Positions 11,198-20,552 of a DNA stretch of 64,000 nucleotides are shown piece by piece. How positions within the stretch are numbered: position 1 is the first letter of the stretch; the number at the start of each line of letters is the position of its first letter. The notes beneath the pieces are model-generated. The model ran no database searches. It saw only the letters and a list, made by a program, of their open reading frames with translations, and was not told the origin of the DNA. Where the stretch lies: the NCBI RefSeq assembly GCF_009363155.1, contig NZ_CP045302.1, forward strand, positions 4,425,001 to 4,489,000, written 5' to 3'. Source of the DNA: Azotobacter salinestris. GTDB lineage: Bacteria > Pseudomonadota > Gammaproteobacteria > Pseudomonadales > Pseudomonadaceae. Position numbers and translations under genes: made by a program.

Positions 11198-12292
11198 ATG
11201 TCCGTCACTCGCGAAGCGGTGGAAACCGCGCTGCGTCAGTACCTCGACCCCCATCTCAAGCAGGACCCGGTCAGCGCCGGCTGCGTCCGCGACATCGCCA
11301 TCCAGGATGGCCAGGTCAGCGTGCGCTTGGAGCTCGGCTATGCTGCCGGGCTGTTCAAGGACGGCTGGGCACAGCTGCTCGAGGCCGGCCTGAGGAATCT
11401 CGACGGCGTGCGCGAGGCTCGGGTGCAGGTGGATTGCGTGATCGCCCCGCACAAGGCGCTGGAGCAGGTGCAGGGCCTGCATGGAGTGAAGAACGTCATC
11501 GCCGTGGCCTCCGGCAAGGGCGGGGTGGGCAAGTCCACCACTGCCGCCAACCTGGCCCTGGCCCTGGCCCGCGAGGGCGCGCGGGTCGGCATGCTGGATG
11601 CGGACATCTACGGTCCCAGCCAGGGCATCATGTTCGGCATTCCCGAGGGCACCCGCCCGCAGGTCCGCGACCAGAAGGCCTTCGTCCCGCTGCAGGCCCA
11701 CGGCGTGCAGCTGATGTCCATGGCCTTCCTCACCGACGACAACACGCCCATGGTCTGGCGCGGCCCCATGGTTTCCGGTGCGCTCCTGCAACTGGCCACC
11801 CAGACCGACTGGGATAACCTCGACTACCTGGTGGTGGACATGCCGCCCGGAACCGGCGACATCCAGCTGACCCTGGCGCAGAAGGTGCCGGTGGCCGGCG
11901 CGGTGATCGTCACCACGCCGCAGGACCTGGCTCTGCTGGACGCCAGGAAGGGCGTGGAGATGTTCCGCAAGGTGAACATCCCGGTGCTCGGTGTGGTGGA
12001 GAACATGGCCGTGCATATCTGCTCCAACTGCGGGCATGCCGAACACCTGTTCGGCGAGGGTGGCGGCGAGAGGCTGGCAGCCCGGTACAACGTCGAGCTG
12101 CTCGCGTCCCTGCCGCTGTCCATGGAGATCCGCAGCCAGGCCGATGCCGGCCGGCCGACGGTGATCGCCGACCCGGACAGCCCGGTCAGCCTGATCTACC
12201 AGCAGATGGCCCGCACCGTCGGCGCGCGCATCGCCCAGAGCGGGCAGATCGTCGCCCAGTCGATGCCGAAGATCGTGATCAGCGAGGATTGA
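11198..12292 (+). CDS. apbC: Iron-sulfur cluster carrier protein, Mrp/ApbC family P-loop ATPase
   Basis: Encodes 364 aa. The N-terminal MIP18/DUF59 domain (about 1-80) precedes a MinD-like ATPase with the deviant Walker A GKGGVGKS (106-113), a [10 protein letters not shown] segment and Walker [11 protein letters not shown]. The CSNC pair near residue 275 is the CxxC that bridges a transferable Fe-S cluster between monomers. It delivers clusters to apoproteins in the cytosol. This Mrp is unrelated to the Mrp antiporters elsewhere in the window. It diverges from metG and is followed by crtZ after 65 nt. Confidence 0.96.
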   Translation: MSVTREAVETALRQYLDPHLKQDPVSAGCVRDIAIQDGQVSVRLELGYAAGLFKDGWAQLLEAGLRNLDGVREARVQVDCVIAPHKALEQVQGLHGVKNVIAVASGKGGVGKSTTAANLALALAREGARVGMLDADIYGPSQGIMFGIPEGTRPQVRDQKAFVPLQAHGVQLMSMAFLTDDNTPMVWRGPMVSGALLQLATQTDWDNLDYLVVDMPPGTGDIQLTLAQKVPVAGAVIVTTPQDLALLDARKGVEMFRKVNIPVLGVVENMAVHICSNCGHAEHLFGEGGGERLAARYNVELLASLPLSMEIRSQADAGRPTVIADPDSPVSLIYQQMARTVGARIAQSGQIVAQSMPKIVISED

Positions 12293-12357
12293 AGTCCGGG
12301 GTTGTCCGCAGCCGGCGTCTTCTAGACTGAGGGCACCTCCACTGCCGAAGGTCCGCC

Positions 12358-12876
12358 ATGCGCCTGCTGCTCGACACCCTCATCGTGCTCGCCACCGTCG
12401 CCGTGATGGAGGCGGTGGCCTGGGCCTCGCACAAGTACGTGATGCACGGCTGGGGCTGGGGCTGGCACCGCTCGCACCACGAGCCACGCCACGGCCCGTT
12501 CGAGAAGAACGATCTCTATGCGCTGGTATTCGCCGGCCTTGCCATCCTGCTGATCGCCCTGGGCACCGCCGGCCTCTGGCCGCTGCAGTGGATCGGCGCC
12601 GGCATGACCCTCTACGGTCTTCTCTACTTCCTCGCCCACGACGGCCTGGTGCACCGACGCTGGGGGCTGCGCTACGTGCCGCGCAAGGGCTATCTCAAGC
12701 GGCTTTACCAGGCGCACCGGCTGCACCATGCGGTGCCGGGGCGTGACGGCTGCGTCTCCTTCGGCTTCCTGTATGCGCCCAGGCTGGACATCCTCAGGGC
12801 GCAGCTGCGACGCCTGCATGGCGGGTCGCTGCAGGGCGCCGCGACCGGGTCCACAGGCCCGCGGGCCGCGGACTAG
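12358..12876 (+). CDS. crtZ: Beta-carotene 3-hydroxylase
   Basis: Encodes 172 aa, a di-iron membrane hydroxylase that adds 3-OH groups to both beta-ionone rings of beta-carotene to give zeaxanthin. All histidine boxes are present: HKYVMH (25-30), HRSHH (37-41), HDGLVH (94-99) and HRLHH (120-124). Hydrophobic helices lie between them. It is convergent with crtB, and the last 83 nt overlap the crtB 3' end on the other strand, a layout also known in Pantoea-type carotenoid clusters. Because it lies on the plus strand behind apbC, its expression may be separate from the main crt operon. Confidence 0.95.
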   Translation: MRLLLDTLIVLATVAVMEAVAWASHKYVMHGWGWGWHRSHHEPRHGPFEKNDLYALVFAGLAILLIALGTAGLWPLQWIGAGMTLYGLLYFLAHDGLVHRRWGLRYVPRKGYLKRLYQAHRLHHAVPGRDGCVSFGFLYAPRLDILRAQLRRLHGGSLQGAATGSTGPRAAD

Positions 12877-13756
12877 GCCTGCCGAGGCGCGAGACCAGCG
12901 CCTGCAAGCCGCCGACGAAGGCCAGACGCAGCTTGTCCGTCCTGCTCGTGGCCAGGCGCGAGTCCCAGGCAGCGGAGCCGGCCGCCTTCACCCTGATGCC
13001 GATCTGCCGATAGACCGCCCAGGCCGTGGCGACGGCCCAGGCCGAGCGTGGCGGCAGAGTCGCCAATCCGCCGAGCGCCGAGGCGTAGTAGGGCTCGGCT
13101 GCATTCACCAGGCGACCGGCCAGTCGTGCCAGCGCCGGGCGGTGCCGGGGGGCGCTCAGCGCCTCGGGCGGTATGCCGGCTTCGTCCAGCCACTGCGCCG
13201 GCAGGTAGAGGCGGCCGCTGGCGTGGTCGTCGAGGATGTCACGGGCGATGTTGGTCAGCTGGAGGGCCAGGCCTAGGTCGCAGGCGCGATCCAGGATGTC
13301 CTCGTCGCGCACGCCCATGACCAGCGCCATCATCACGCCGACCACCCCGGCGACGTGGTAGCAGTAGTCCAGGGTGTCGGCGAAGCTGTGGTAGCGCCGG
13401 CCCTCCACGTCCATGCGAAAGCCGGCCAGGTGATCGAGCGGGTAGCGCTCGGGAATGCCGTGCCGGCGGACCACCTCCTGCAGCGCGGCGAAGGCGGGGC
13501 TGGCGGGGGGCTCGCCGGCGCAGACGCGGCGGGTCGCCTCCTCGAGCTGGGCGAGACAGGCCGGATCGGCGCCGGGCAGTCCGTTGCCGAAGCCGTGGGA
13601 CTGGCCGTCGATCACATCGTCACAATGCCGGCACCAGGCATAGAGCAGCACCGTGCTGCGCCGGGTCGATGCATCGAACAGCCGGGCGGCGGCGGCGAAG
13701 CTCTTCGAGCCTGCGGCGATGCTCCGGCTGGCGTGTTCGAGTAGGGCGTCGCTCAT
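12794..13756 (-). CDS. crtB: 15-cis-phytoene synthase
   Basis: Encodes 320 aa. Phytoene synthase condenses two GGPP molecules to phytoene, the committed carotenoid step. The two Asp-rich motifs are visible as DDVID (46-50) and LTNIARDILDD (167-177). The RLYLPAQWL segment is typical of the family. The frame is open far upstream, but ATG at 13756 overlaps the crtI stop (ATGA), marking translational coupling. The last roughly 25 residues are a low-complexity Pro/Arg/Ala tail encoded opposite the end of crtZ, so the exact C-terminus is less conserved than the core. Confidence 0.95.
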   Translation of the reverse strand: MSDALLEHASRSIAAGSKSFAAAARLFDASTRRSTVLLYAWCRHCDDVIDGQSHGFGNGLPGADPACLAQLEEATRRVCAGEPPASPAFAALQEVVRRHGIPERYPLDHLAGFRMDVEGRRYHSFADTLDYCYHVAGVVGVMMALVMGVRDEDILDRACDLGLALQLTNIARDILDDHASGRLYLPAQWLDEAGIPPEALSAPRHRPALARLAGRLVNAAEPYYASALGGLATLPPRSAWAVATAWAVYRQIGIRVKAAGSAAWDSRLATSRTDKLRLAFVGGLQALVSRLGRPSPRPAGLWTRSRRPAATRHAGVAAAP

Positions 13757-15243
13757 CCAGTCAGCTCCTCGATCATCAATCCTGCAGTGGCCTTGGCCGA
13801 GCCGACTACCCCGGGCAGGCCGGCGCCCGGGTGGGTGCCGGCGCCGACGATGTAGAGGTTGGCGATCTCGTCGTCGCGGTTGTGCGGACGGAACCAGGCG
13901 CTCTGGATCAAGGTGGGTTCCAGGGAAAAGGCCGAGCCCAGGTGGGCATTCAGCTCGTCGCGAAAATCCAGCGGGGTGAAGGTGCGGCAGGTCACCAGAT
14001 CCTGGCGCAGGTCCGGGATGTAGTGGCGTTCCAGGTAGGCGAGGATGCGGTCGCGGTAGCGCGGCCCTTGCTGCGTCCAGTCGATGGCGGCGCGCCCCAG
14101 ATGCGGCACCGGCGCCAGCACATAGAAGCCGGAGCAGCCCGGGGGTGCCAGCGAGGGATCGGTGACGCAGGGCGCGTGCAGATAGAGGGAGAAGTCCTCG
14201 GGCAGGGCCGTGCCCTTGAAGATTTCCTCGATAAGGCCGCGATAGCGCGGGCCGAAGCACACCGTGTGATGCTGCAGATGTGCGTGCTGGCGCTTCAGGC
14301 CGAAGTAGACGACGAACAGCGACATGCTGAAGCGCTTGCCCGCGAGCCGCCGGCCCTCCCGGCGGCCGCGCTCGTGCTGGCCGAGCAGTTCGCGGTAGGT
14401 GTGCACGACGTCGGCGTTGGAGGCGACGGCATCGGCCGCGAAACGCCGGCCATCGGCGCAGATCGCCGCGTTCAGGCGCTTGCCCTCGGCGGCCAGGTGC
14501 GCCACCGGCGCGTTCAGCTCCAGTCGCCCGCCGAGTTCCTCGAACAGTTGCACCATGGCGCGCACCAGGGCGCCGGTGCCCCCGCGGGGGAACCACACGC
14601 CCCAGCGCCGCTCGAGGGCGTGGATCAGCGCATAGATCGAGGAGGTGGCGAAGGGATTGCCGCCGACCAGCAGCGAATGGAAGGAGAAGGCCTGACGCAG
14701 CTGGTCGTCCGCGATGAAGGACGACACCATCCCGTATACGCTGCGCCAGGCCCGCAGCCGGACCAGCTGCGGCGCGGCCATGACCATGCGCTCGAAGGTC
14801 AGGAAGGGCACGCTGCCGAGCTTCAGGTAACCGGCTTCGAATACCGCCCGGGAGTAATCGAGAAAGCGCCGGTAGCCGTCGACGTCCGCCGGATTGCGCG
14901 CCCGGATCTGGCTGTCCAGCAGGGCCTGGTCGTTGACGTAGTCGAAGCGGCTGCCGTCCTCCCAGCACAGCCGGTAGAAGGGGCTGACCGGCAGCAGCTC
15001 GACGTAGTCGGCCAGGCGCCGGCCGCTCAAGGTAAATAACTCCTCCAGCGCCGAGGGATCGGTGATCACCGTGGGACCGGCATCGAAGACGAAGCCCTGG
15101 TCCTCGTAGACGTAGGCGCGGCCGCCCGGCTTGTCGCGCTTCTCCAGGAGCGTGGTCTGGATCCCGGCGGCCTGCAGTCGGATGGCCAGAGCCAGGCCGC
15201 CGAAGCCGGCGCCGATCACCACGGCGTGTTTCCCCGTGCTCAT
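13753..15243 (-). CDS. crtI: Phytoene desaturase (lycopene-forming)
   Basis: Encodes 496 aa, an FAD enzyme that introduces four double bases-worth of desaturation (four double bonds) into phytoene to make lycopene. The Rossmann FAD motif VIGAGFGGLALAIRLQAAG lies at about 8-26, and the bacterial-type carotenoid dehydrogenase C-terminal signature GAGTHPGAGLPGVVGSAK is intact. ATG at 15243 has an AGGGAG ribosome site 5 nt upstream, inside the crtY 3' end, and gives a family-typical N-terminus. The longer open frame upstream is discarded. It overlaps crtB by 4 nt. Confidence 0.96.
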   Translation of the reverse strand: MSTGKHAVVIGAGFGGLALAIRLQAAGIQTTLLEKRDKPGGRAYVYEDQGFVFDAGPTVITDPSALEELFTLSGRRLADYVELLPVSPFYRLCWEDGSRFDYVNDQALLDSQIRARNPADVDGYRRFLDYSRAVFEAGYLKLGSVPFLTFERMVMAAPQLVRLRAWRSVYGMVSSFIADDQLRQAFSFHSLLVGGNPFATSSIYALIHALERRWGVWFPRGGTGALVRAMVQLFEELGGRLELNAPVAHLAAEGKRLNAAICADGRRFAADAVASNADVVHTYRELLGQHERGRREGRRLAGKRFSMSLFVVYFGLKRQHAHLQHHTVCFGPRYRGLIEEIFKGTALPEDFSLYLHAPCVTDPSLAPPGCSGFYVLAPVPHLGRAAIDWTQQGPRYRDRILAYLERHYIPDLRQDLVTCRTFTPLDFRDELNAHLGSAFSLEPTLIQSAWFRPHNRDDEIANLYIVGAGTHPGAGLPGVVGSAKATAGLMIEELTG

Positions 15244-15244
15244 T

Positions 15245-16414
15245 TCAACTCCCTTGTCGATGCAGGTCCCCGGCCAGCGCCGCCCGCAGCGCCTGGTCGA
15301 GGGGCACCGGCGGCTTGCCGGCGAGGATGCGCAGTTTGTCGCCGGCATGCAGACGGCCGGCGTAGAAGCGCCGGATCAGAGCCTCCGGCAGGCCGTAGAA
15401 GCGCTGCATGACCCGCCAGCGGTCTTCCGGCGCGCCGGCGAGGAACAGCATGCGGTTGAGCAGGCGGAAGAACCCCTGGCGGCGCCACTCGGCGCGCAGG
15501 GTCGCCTGGATTTCTGTAGCCAGACTGGCGGCGTCGAGCTGCGGCAGGGCGGCGATGCGCTCGGCCAGGCGCACCGCATGCGGCAGCGAGTAGCCGGTGG
15601 TGGCGTGAAACAGGCCAGCGGCCAGACCGCTGCACGGCTGGGCGCCCATTTCCCGGCAGAAGCCCTCGAGATCGCCGCTGAGGATGATAGGCAACACGCC
15701 TTGTTCCTCGCGCAGTACCTCCAGGATGCACCAGCCATGCTGCGCAGAGTAGTCGTCGATCTGCGTGCGCAGGGTCGCCGGTGCCAGGCTCGCGCCGTCG
15801 GTGTAGTAGGTGTCCTCGATCAGCAGGCGGTCGGGGCCGAAGGGCAGCAGGTAGACGAACCGGTAGCCTTCGCGCTGGGCGACACCGGCGTCCATCAGCA
15901 CCGGCATGTCCAGCCCGTGTGGCGCCGTCAGGCGTACCTCGCGGCCGAGGAATTTCTGGTAGCCGAGCGCCAGGTGCGGACTGGAACGCGGGCCGCGGCC
16001 GTCGATCACCGCGCGGGCACCGAGGCTGCTGCCGTCCGTCAGCTCCACCCGTTGCGGATTCAGGCTGTGCACCTTGTTGCCCAGCTGCACCTGACCGACG
16101 AGGCGTGCGCACAGCTGGGCATCGAAGTGCGTGGAGGTGATCGACGCATAGCCGCTGCGCAGGATGCGCCGTCGCTCGGGAAAGCGCACTTCGTAACCGG
16201 GCCAGCGGTGACTCACCAGCGGCGCCAGCCAGGCGTGCTGTTGTGCGGTCAGATCATCCTGATGGAACGACCAGGTGTGATTGCCGCCGAGCACCGGGCC
16301 CCGTTCCAGCAGCAGCAGGCGCAGCGCCGGGCGCAGCTCGGCCAGACGCCAGGCGATCAGGCCGTTGGCCAGGCCGCCGCCGACCAGGATGAGGTCGTAG
16401 TCAGGCCGCGGCAT
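15245..16414 (-). CDS. crtY: Lycopene beta-cyclase
   Basis: Encodes 389 aa of the CrtY type. It cyclises both ends of lycopene to beta-carotene. The dinucleotide-binding motif YDLILVGGGLANGLIAWRL (about 6-24) and the downstream GGNHTWSFHQDDL match proteobacterial CrtY. Placed between crtX and crtI, its start lies inside the crtX 3' end (14-nt overlap), and its stop is 1 nt before the crtI ATG. Confidence 0.95.
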   Translation of the reverse strand: MPRPDYDLILVGGGLANGLIAWRLAELRPALRLLLLERGPVLGGNHTWSFHQDDLTAQQHAWLAPLVSHRWPGYEVRFPERRRILRSGYASITSTHFDAQLCARLVGQVQLGNKVHSLNPQRVELTDGSSLGARAVIDGRGPRSSPHLALGYQKFLGREVRLTAPHGLDMPVLMDAGVAQREGYRFVYLLPFGPDRLLIEDTYYTDGASLAPATLRTQIDDYSAQHGWCILEVLREEQGVLPIILSGDLEGFCREMGAQPCSGLAAGLFHATTGYSLPHAVRLAERIAALPQLDAASLATEIQATLRAEWRRQGFFRLLNRMLFLAGAPEDRWRVMQRFYGLPEALIRRFYAGRLHAGDKLRILAGKPPVPLDQALRAALAGDLHRQGS

Positions 16415-17684
16415 GGAGAACCGGCCGGCCGCTTTTCAGCACCGCCTCGACGATGTCGGCGGCGCGTTCGACGCCGCCCGCCTGCCGCGCCTCGGCGCCG
16501 ATCCGGGTGGCATGCTCGGCGAAGGCCGGCTCGTCCAGTAGCCGGCGCAGCAGGCGACGCAGCCTGCTGCGCCGGGCCAGCAGCGGTGAGGCACGCAGCC
16601 CGGCGCCGGCATACACCACCCGGGCGGCGATCGCCGGCTGATCGAAGGCGATCGGCAGGGCAAGCATCGGCGTGCCGGCGACCAGGGCGTCGAGCACGGT
16701 GTTCAGTCCGGCATGGGTGATCGCCACGTCGGCTTGGGCCAGGGCCGCACACTGCGGGGCGAAGTCGGTCACCCAGGTAGCGCCCGCCGCGTGCAGTGCA
16801 CGCACCTGGCCGGGGTCCAATCGGCCGCAGTGCGCCAGCAGGAGTTGCAGATCCAGGTCGCGACAGGCTGCGGCCATACGCCGAAACAGGCCGAAACGGC
16901 CGCCCTGCAGGGTGCCGAGCGAAGCGAAGACGAACGGCCGCCCAGGGTCGATTGGCAGGTCCAGCGGCGCCGCACCCTGGTTCGGTGAGCGCAGCGGGCC
17001 GACCGGGTGGAAGTGCGCCGGGGCCTCCTGGCGCGGAAAGTCGAAGCCGGCGAGGGTCTGGCTGATCTGGGCGAAGGGCGACAGGCACTGGTGCAGGCTG
17101 TCGCGCGGCGGCAGGCCGAAGGCCTCGGCATGCCTGGCGATGATCCTCCCATGGGGCCGCATCAGGTAGTCGTAGACCCGGCTGCTGCTGCGGTTGAGAT
17201 GCTTGCCGAAGGGTGAGACGGCATAGCCCCAGGGCATCACCGGCAGCGGCAGGCGCGGCTCGCGGTTGACCGGCAGGGCGCAGGCCACCGAAACCCAGGG
17301 CAGGCCCAGGTATTCGGCGAGCAGCCCGCTAGCGGCCTCCATCTGGTCGGCGATCAGCGCCTCGACGCCGAGCGCGCGCAGCAGCTGTGGTCCTTCGCGG
17401 CAGAGCATGTCGGTGCCGTGCGCCATGTCCTGGATCACCCTGCGCAGGCCGAACGGGGCGCCGGGATGCCCGGCATGGGCGATGAGCGTGGCGAGCGAGC
17501 CGGGCGGATGCGAGGCCTGGCCGAGGGCGGCGAACTCGACCTGCGGCTGGCGCAGCAGGGCGCGGGCATCCTCCTGCTGGACGAAGGTGACCCGGTGCCC
17601 GCGCATGATCAGGCATTCGGCCAATGCTTCCAGTGCCCAGAAATGGCCGGCGAAAGGTGGTGCGATGACGGCGAAGTGGCTCAT
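16401..17684 (-). CDS. crtX: Zeaxanthin glucosyltransferase
   Basis: Encodes 427 aa, a GT1-family enzyme that transfers glucose from UDP-glucose to the hydroxyls of zeaxanthin. The N-terminus MSHFAVIAPPFAGHFWALEAL is CrtX-like. The C-terminal donor-binding region includes FAPQCAALAQADVAITHAGL followed by DALVAGTPMLALPIAFDQP, the UDP-sugar-binding signature. A GGAG ribosome site sits 7 nt before the ATG. It lies 16 nt after idi in the operon. Its presence predicts glycosylated, more polar end products. Confidence 0.94.
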   Translation of the reverse strand: MSHFAVIAPPFAGHFWALEALAECLIMRGHRVTFVQQEDARALLRQPQVEFAALGQASHPPGSLATLIAHAGHPGAPFGLRRVIQDMAHGTDMLCREGPQLLRALGVEALIADQMEAASGLLAEYLGLPWVSVACALPVNREPRLPLPVMPWGYAVSPFGKHLNRSSSRVYDYLMRPHGRIIARHAEAFGLPPRDSLHQCLSPFAQISQTLAGFDFPRQEAPAHFHPVGPLRSPNQGAAPLDLPIDPGRPFVFASLGTLQGGRFGLFRRMAAACRDLDLQLLLAHCGRLDPGQVRALHAAGATWVTDFAPQCAALAQADVAITHAGLNTVLDALVAGTPMLALPIAFDQPAIAARVVYAGAGLRASPLLARRSRLRRLLRRLLDEPAFAEHATRIGAEARQAGGVERAADIVEAVLKSGRPVLHAAA

Positions 17685-17700
17685 CCTTGAACTCCAGCTT

Positions 17701-18744
17701 CTAGTGCGGCGGCGCTGCCTGCCGTATGCGCGCCAGGCGCAGGGCCGCCAGGTCCGCCGAGCCGGTGCAGAAGCAGGCGATGCGCAACTGCTCGATGATC
17801 ACGTTGAAGTGCTCGATCACCGCCTCGCTGGAGTGCAGCGCGCCGGACAGCGCGGCGGCGGCCTGCCCAGCCAGATCGGCGCCCAGGCGGATCGCCTTGG
17901 CCACATCCACGCCGTCGCGTATCCCGCCCGAGGCGATCAGCGGCGTCCCCGGGCACGCCTGGCGCACCTCGCGCAGCGCCTCGGCGGTGGGGATGCCCCA
18001 GTCGGCGAAGGCCAGCGCGACCTGCTTCCGGGCCGGGGTGCGCGCCCGTTGCGCCTCGACCGTGACCCAGTTGGTGCCGCCGGCGCCGGCGACGTCGATC
18101 ACCGCGACGCCGGCTTCGACCAGGCGCCGCGCGACCGGGGCGCTGATGCCGGCGCCGACCTCCTTGACCACCAGCGGCACCTCGAGGCGGGCGGTGAGCC
18201 GGCCGATGGCGTTGAGCACGCCGCGCCAGTCGCGGTCGCCTTCCGGCTGCACGGCTTCCTGCAGTGGATTCAGGTGCACGATCAGGGCGTCTGCCTCGAG
18301 CATGTCCACCGCCCGCCGTGCTTCCTCCAGGCCGAAGCCGGCAGCCAGCTGCGCCGCGCCGATATTGGCCAGCAGCGGCACGTCCGGGGCCAGCTGGCGC
18401 AGCTGCCGGGTCAGGCCGTGGTCGGCGCCGGTTTCCAGGGCGATGCGCTGGGAGCCGACGCCCAGGGCGATGCCGAGCGCCTGTGCCGCTTCGGCCAGAT
18501 GCCGGTTGATGGTCGCCGCCCGCGCGGGACCGCCGGTCATGGAGCTGATCAGCAGCGGCGCACGTAGGGGGCGGCCGAGGAAACTCGTGCCCAGATCGAT
18601 CTGCTGCAGGTGCAACTCCGGTAGCGCGCAATGCTCGAAGGCAAAGGCGGCGAAGCCGGTATTGCCGTGCCGATTGGTCCGGGCCGGGTCGAGGACGATA
18701 TCCAGATGGTCGTTCTTGCGCGCCGCCAGTTCGTCTCCTGCCAT
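17701..18744 (-). CDS. fni: Type 2 isopentenyl-diphosphate delta-isomerase (FMN-dependent)
   Basis: Encodes 347 aa. It interconverts IPP and DMAPP, balancing precursors for GGPP synthesis, and uses reduced FMN plus Mg. The N-terminal [10 protein letters not shown], the SSMTGG phosphate loop, [14 protein letters not shown] and the C-terminal [20 protein letters not shown] flavin-phosphate site are all recognisable. ATG at 18744 ([14 protein letters not shown]) is chosen over the longer open frame, which would run through the promoter. It is the first gene of idi-crtX-crtY-crtI-crtB and diverges from crtE. Confidence 0.95.
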   Translation of the reverse strand: MAGDELAARKNDHLDIVLDPARTNRHGNTGFAAFAFEHCALPELHLQQIDLGTSFLGRPLRAPLLISSMTGGPARAATINRHLAEAAQALGIALGVGSQRIALETGADHGLTRQLRQLAPDVPLLANIGAAQLAAGFGLEEARRAVDMLEADALIVHLNPLQEAVQPEGDRDWRGVLNAIGRLTARLEVPLVVKEVGAGISAPVARRLVEAGVAVIDVAGAGGTNWVTVEAQRARTPARKQVALAFADWGIPTAEALREVRQACPGTPLIASGGIRDGVDVAKAIRLGADLAGQAAAALSGALHSSEAVIEHFNVIIEQLRIACFCTGSADLAALRLARIRQAAPPH

Positions 18745-18802
18745 CGCTGTTCCCTGGTTCGGTGGAGTGGGACTGCGGGGTCGGGAAATCTTTCCGTCAG
18801 GA

Positions 18803-18828
18803 TTGTACAGAATTAGAAATATGTACAA
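18803..18828. promoter_or_regulatory. Putative LitR/CarH-type operator in divergent idi/crtE promoter
   Basis: A perfect inverted repeat TTGTACA (18803-18809) and TGTACAA (18822-18828) gives TGTACA-N12-TGTACA. This is the form I recall for LitR-family (MerR, B12/light-sensing) sites in Pseudomonas putida, and also fits the TGT-N12-ACA outline of PpsR/CrtJ sites. The half-sites overlap promoter-like hexamers: toward idi TTGTAC, 15 nt, TACAAT; toward crtE TTGTAC, 14 nt, TACAAG. Binding would plausibly block both promoters. No regulator gene of this type is in the window. Confidence 0.6.
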
Positions 18829-18885
18829 GAATTTTAGCATTCTTTCTTCCGCCCGCCTTTTCAGAAAACGGAGTTTCTGGACCTT

Positions 18886-19788
18886 ATGGCAACTTCACTT
18901 GTGCCACCCCAAGGTGACACCTTCGCCGGCGACCTCGGCGCGCTGCGTGGGCGGATCGACCGGCGCCTGGCGCATCTGCTGTCCACTTCCGCGGATGAGA
19001 GCGACTTGATCGGCACGGCGATGAAGGCTGCGCTGCTCTCGCCTGGCAAGCGCGTACGTCCGCTGATAGTGGTGCTGGCAGGAAGCCAGCTGGGCGCCCG
19101 CGAGGCGCCGCTGCTGGACCTGGGGTGCGCGCTGGAGATGGTCCATGCCGCCTCCCTGGTGCTCGACGACATGCCGTGCATGGACGATGCGCGCCTGCGC
19201 CGGGGCCTGCCGACCGTGCATGTGCGCTTCGGCGAGGATATCGCCGTGCTGACGGCGGTGGCGCTGCTCGGCCAGGCCTTCAAGGTGATTTCCAGTGCGT
19301 CCGAGCTGCCGTCGTTGCTGCGTACCCGGCTGGTCGGCGTGCTCGCCGACGCGGTGGGGGCGCAGGGGCTGGTGCGCGGCCAGTATCAGGATCTGCGCGA
19401 AGGCGGCCGGCCGCGCCGGGTCGGCGAGATCGCCGAAACCAATCACCTGAAGACCGGGGCGCTGTTCGCCGCGGCCCTGGAGATGGCGGCTCAGGTCGCG
19501 CATGCCCGCGATGACGTGCGCATGACCCTGCGCGAGGCGGCGCTCGAGCTGGGGCAGGCCTTCCAACTGTACGACGACCTCTGCGACCGCGCGTCGGATG
19601 CGCCACTGCGCAAGGACCTGGGCAAGGATGCCGGCAAGTCGACCCTGGTCGCCCTGCTCGGGCAGGAAGCGGCCAGACAGCGTCTGTACGGGCACGTGCA
19701 ACGCATCGATACCCTGCTGAGTGGCGTGTACGGGCCGGATTGCCTGCTCCTGCGGCTTCTTTGCCTGCTGTTTCCGCGTCTGTACTAG
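18886..19788 (+). CDS. crtE: Geranylgeranyl diphosphate synthase
   Basis: Encodes 300 aa of the short-chain trans-prenyltransferase family, making GGPP for phytoene synthase. The first Asp-rich motif is DDMPCMDD, with [12 protein letters not shown] following. The second is DDLCDRASD, and [13 protein letters not shown] is the substrate-binding segment. The region ahead of the first Asp motif is of CrtE type. It is divergent from idi and shares the putative TGTACA operator region. The ATG has a distant GGAG (12 nt). In Pantoea-type clusters crtE usually leads the same operon; here it is split off. Confidence 0.94.
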   Translation: MATSLVPPQGDTFAGDLGALRGRIDRRLAHLLSTSADESDLIGTAMKAALLSPGKRVRPLIVVLAGSQLGAREAPLLDLGCALEMVHAASLVLDDMPCMDDARLRRGLPTVHVRFGEDIAVLTAVALLGQAFKVISSASELPSLLRTRLVGVLADAVGAQGLVRGQYQDLREGGRPRRVGEIAETNHLKTGALFAAALEMAAQVAHARDDVRMTLREAALELGQAFQLYDDLCDRASDAPLRKDLGKDAGKSTLVALLGQEAARQRLYGHVQRIDTLLSGVYGPDCLLLRLLCLLFPRLY

Positions 19789-19804
19789 GCCGGCGGCTGG
19801 CGCT

Positions 19805-19832
19805 TTGAAGGCGTCGGGACAGCCGTTAATAT
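19805..19832 (+). promoter_or_regulatory. Likely dcd promoter
   Basis: TTGAAG (19805-19810), a 16-nt spacer and TAATAT (19827-19832) lie 30 nt before the dcd ATG. Both hexamers match sigma-70 consensus at four of six positions. Confidence 0.45.
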
Positions 19833-19862
19833 GCGCACCTCATTTTTTGCAGGACTGCCGTC

Positions 19863-20429
19863 ATGACCATCAAATCGGACAAGTGGATTCGCCGCATGGC
19901 CCGGGAGCAGGGCATGATCGAGCCCTTCGTCGAGCGCCAGGTGCGCACCGAGGGCAGCGAGCGGCTGATTTCCTACGGCGTGTCCAGCTACGGCTACGAT
20001 GTGCGCTGTGCCGACGAATTCAAGGTATTCACTAACATCCACTCGGCTACCGTCGATCCGAAGAACTTCGACGAGAGGAGCTTCGTCGACGTCAAGGGCC
20101 CGGTCTGCATCATTCCGCCGAACTCCTTCGCCCTGGCGCGCACCGTCGAGTACTTCCGCATCCCGCGCAACGTGCTGACCATCTGCCTGGGCAAAAGCAC
20201 CTACGCGCGCTGCGGCATCATCGTCAACGTCACCCCGCTGGAGCCGGAATGGGAGGGCCATGTGACCCTGGAGTTCTCCAACACCACCACCCTGCCGGCG
20301 AAGATCTACGCCAACGAGGGCGTGGCACAGATGCTCTTCCTCGAGTCCGACGAACCCTGCGAGGTGTCCTACAAGGACCGCGGCGGCAAGTATCAGGGGC
20401 AGACCGGGGTGACCCTGCCGAAGGCGTGA
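19863..20429 (+). CDS. dcd: dCTP deaminase
   Basis: Encodes 188 aa. dCTP deaminase converts dCTP to dUTP, feeding dTMP synthesis. The trimeric-dUTPase-like fold is clear: [16 protein letters not shown], the [20 protein letters not shown] active-site segment with its conserved Glu, and C-terminal [12 protein letters not shown]. Length and sequence are canonical. It follows apbC in P. aeruginosa as I recall, so the crt cluster appears to split an otherwise conserved metG-apbC-dcd neighbourhood. Confidence 0.97.
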   Translation: MTIKSDKWIRRMAREQGMIEPFVERQVRTEGSERLISYGVSSYGYDVRCADEFKVFTNIHSATVDPKNFDERSFVDVKGPVCIIPPNSFALARTVEYFRIPRNVLTICLGKSTYARCGIIVNVTPLEPEWEGHVTLEFSNTTTLPAKIYANEGVAQMLFLESDEPCEVSYKDRGGKYQGQTGVTLPKA

Positions 20430-20552
20430 GTGGCAGCGGCATCGCTGTCATCGGACTTTCGGCGGGCTCGGGGAATTACTCCGCTCCGGCGGACTCTACC
20501 GACTGTAGCCATCGGGCCGGCAGCGTGCCGTCCCTCACAGTCGGAGGTCGTC

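Noticed and set aside
12794-12876. crtZ/crtB overlap as a frameshift or assembly error
   Set aside because: Both frames remain open with typical lengths, and the same tail-to-tail overlap is known in other crt clusters.
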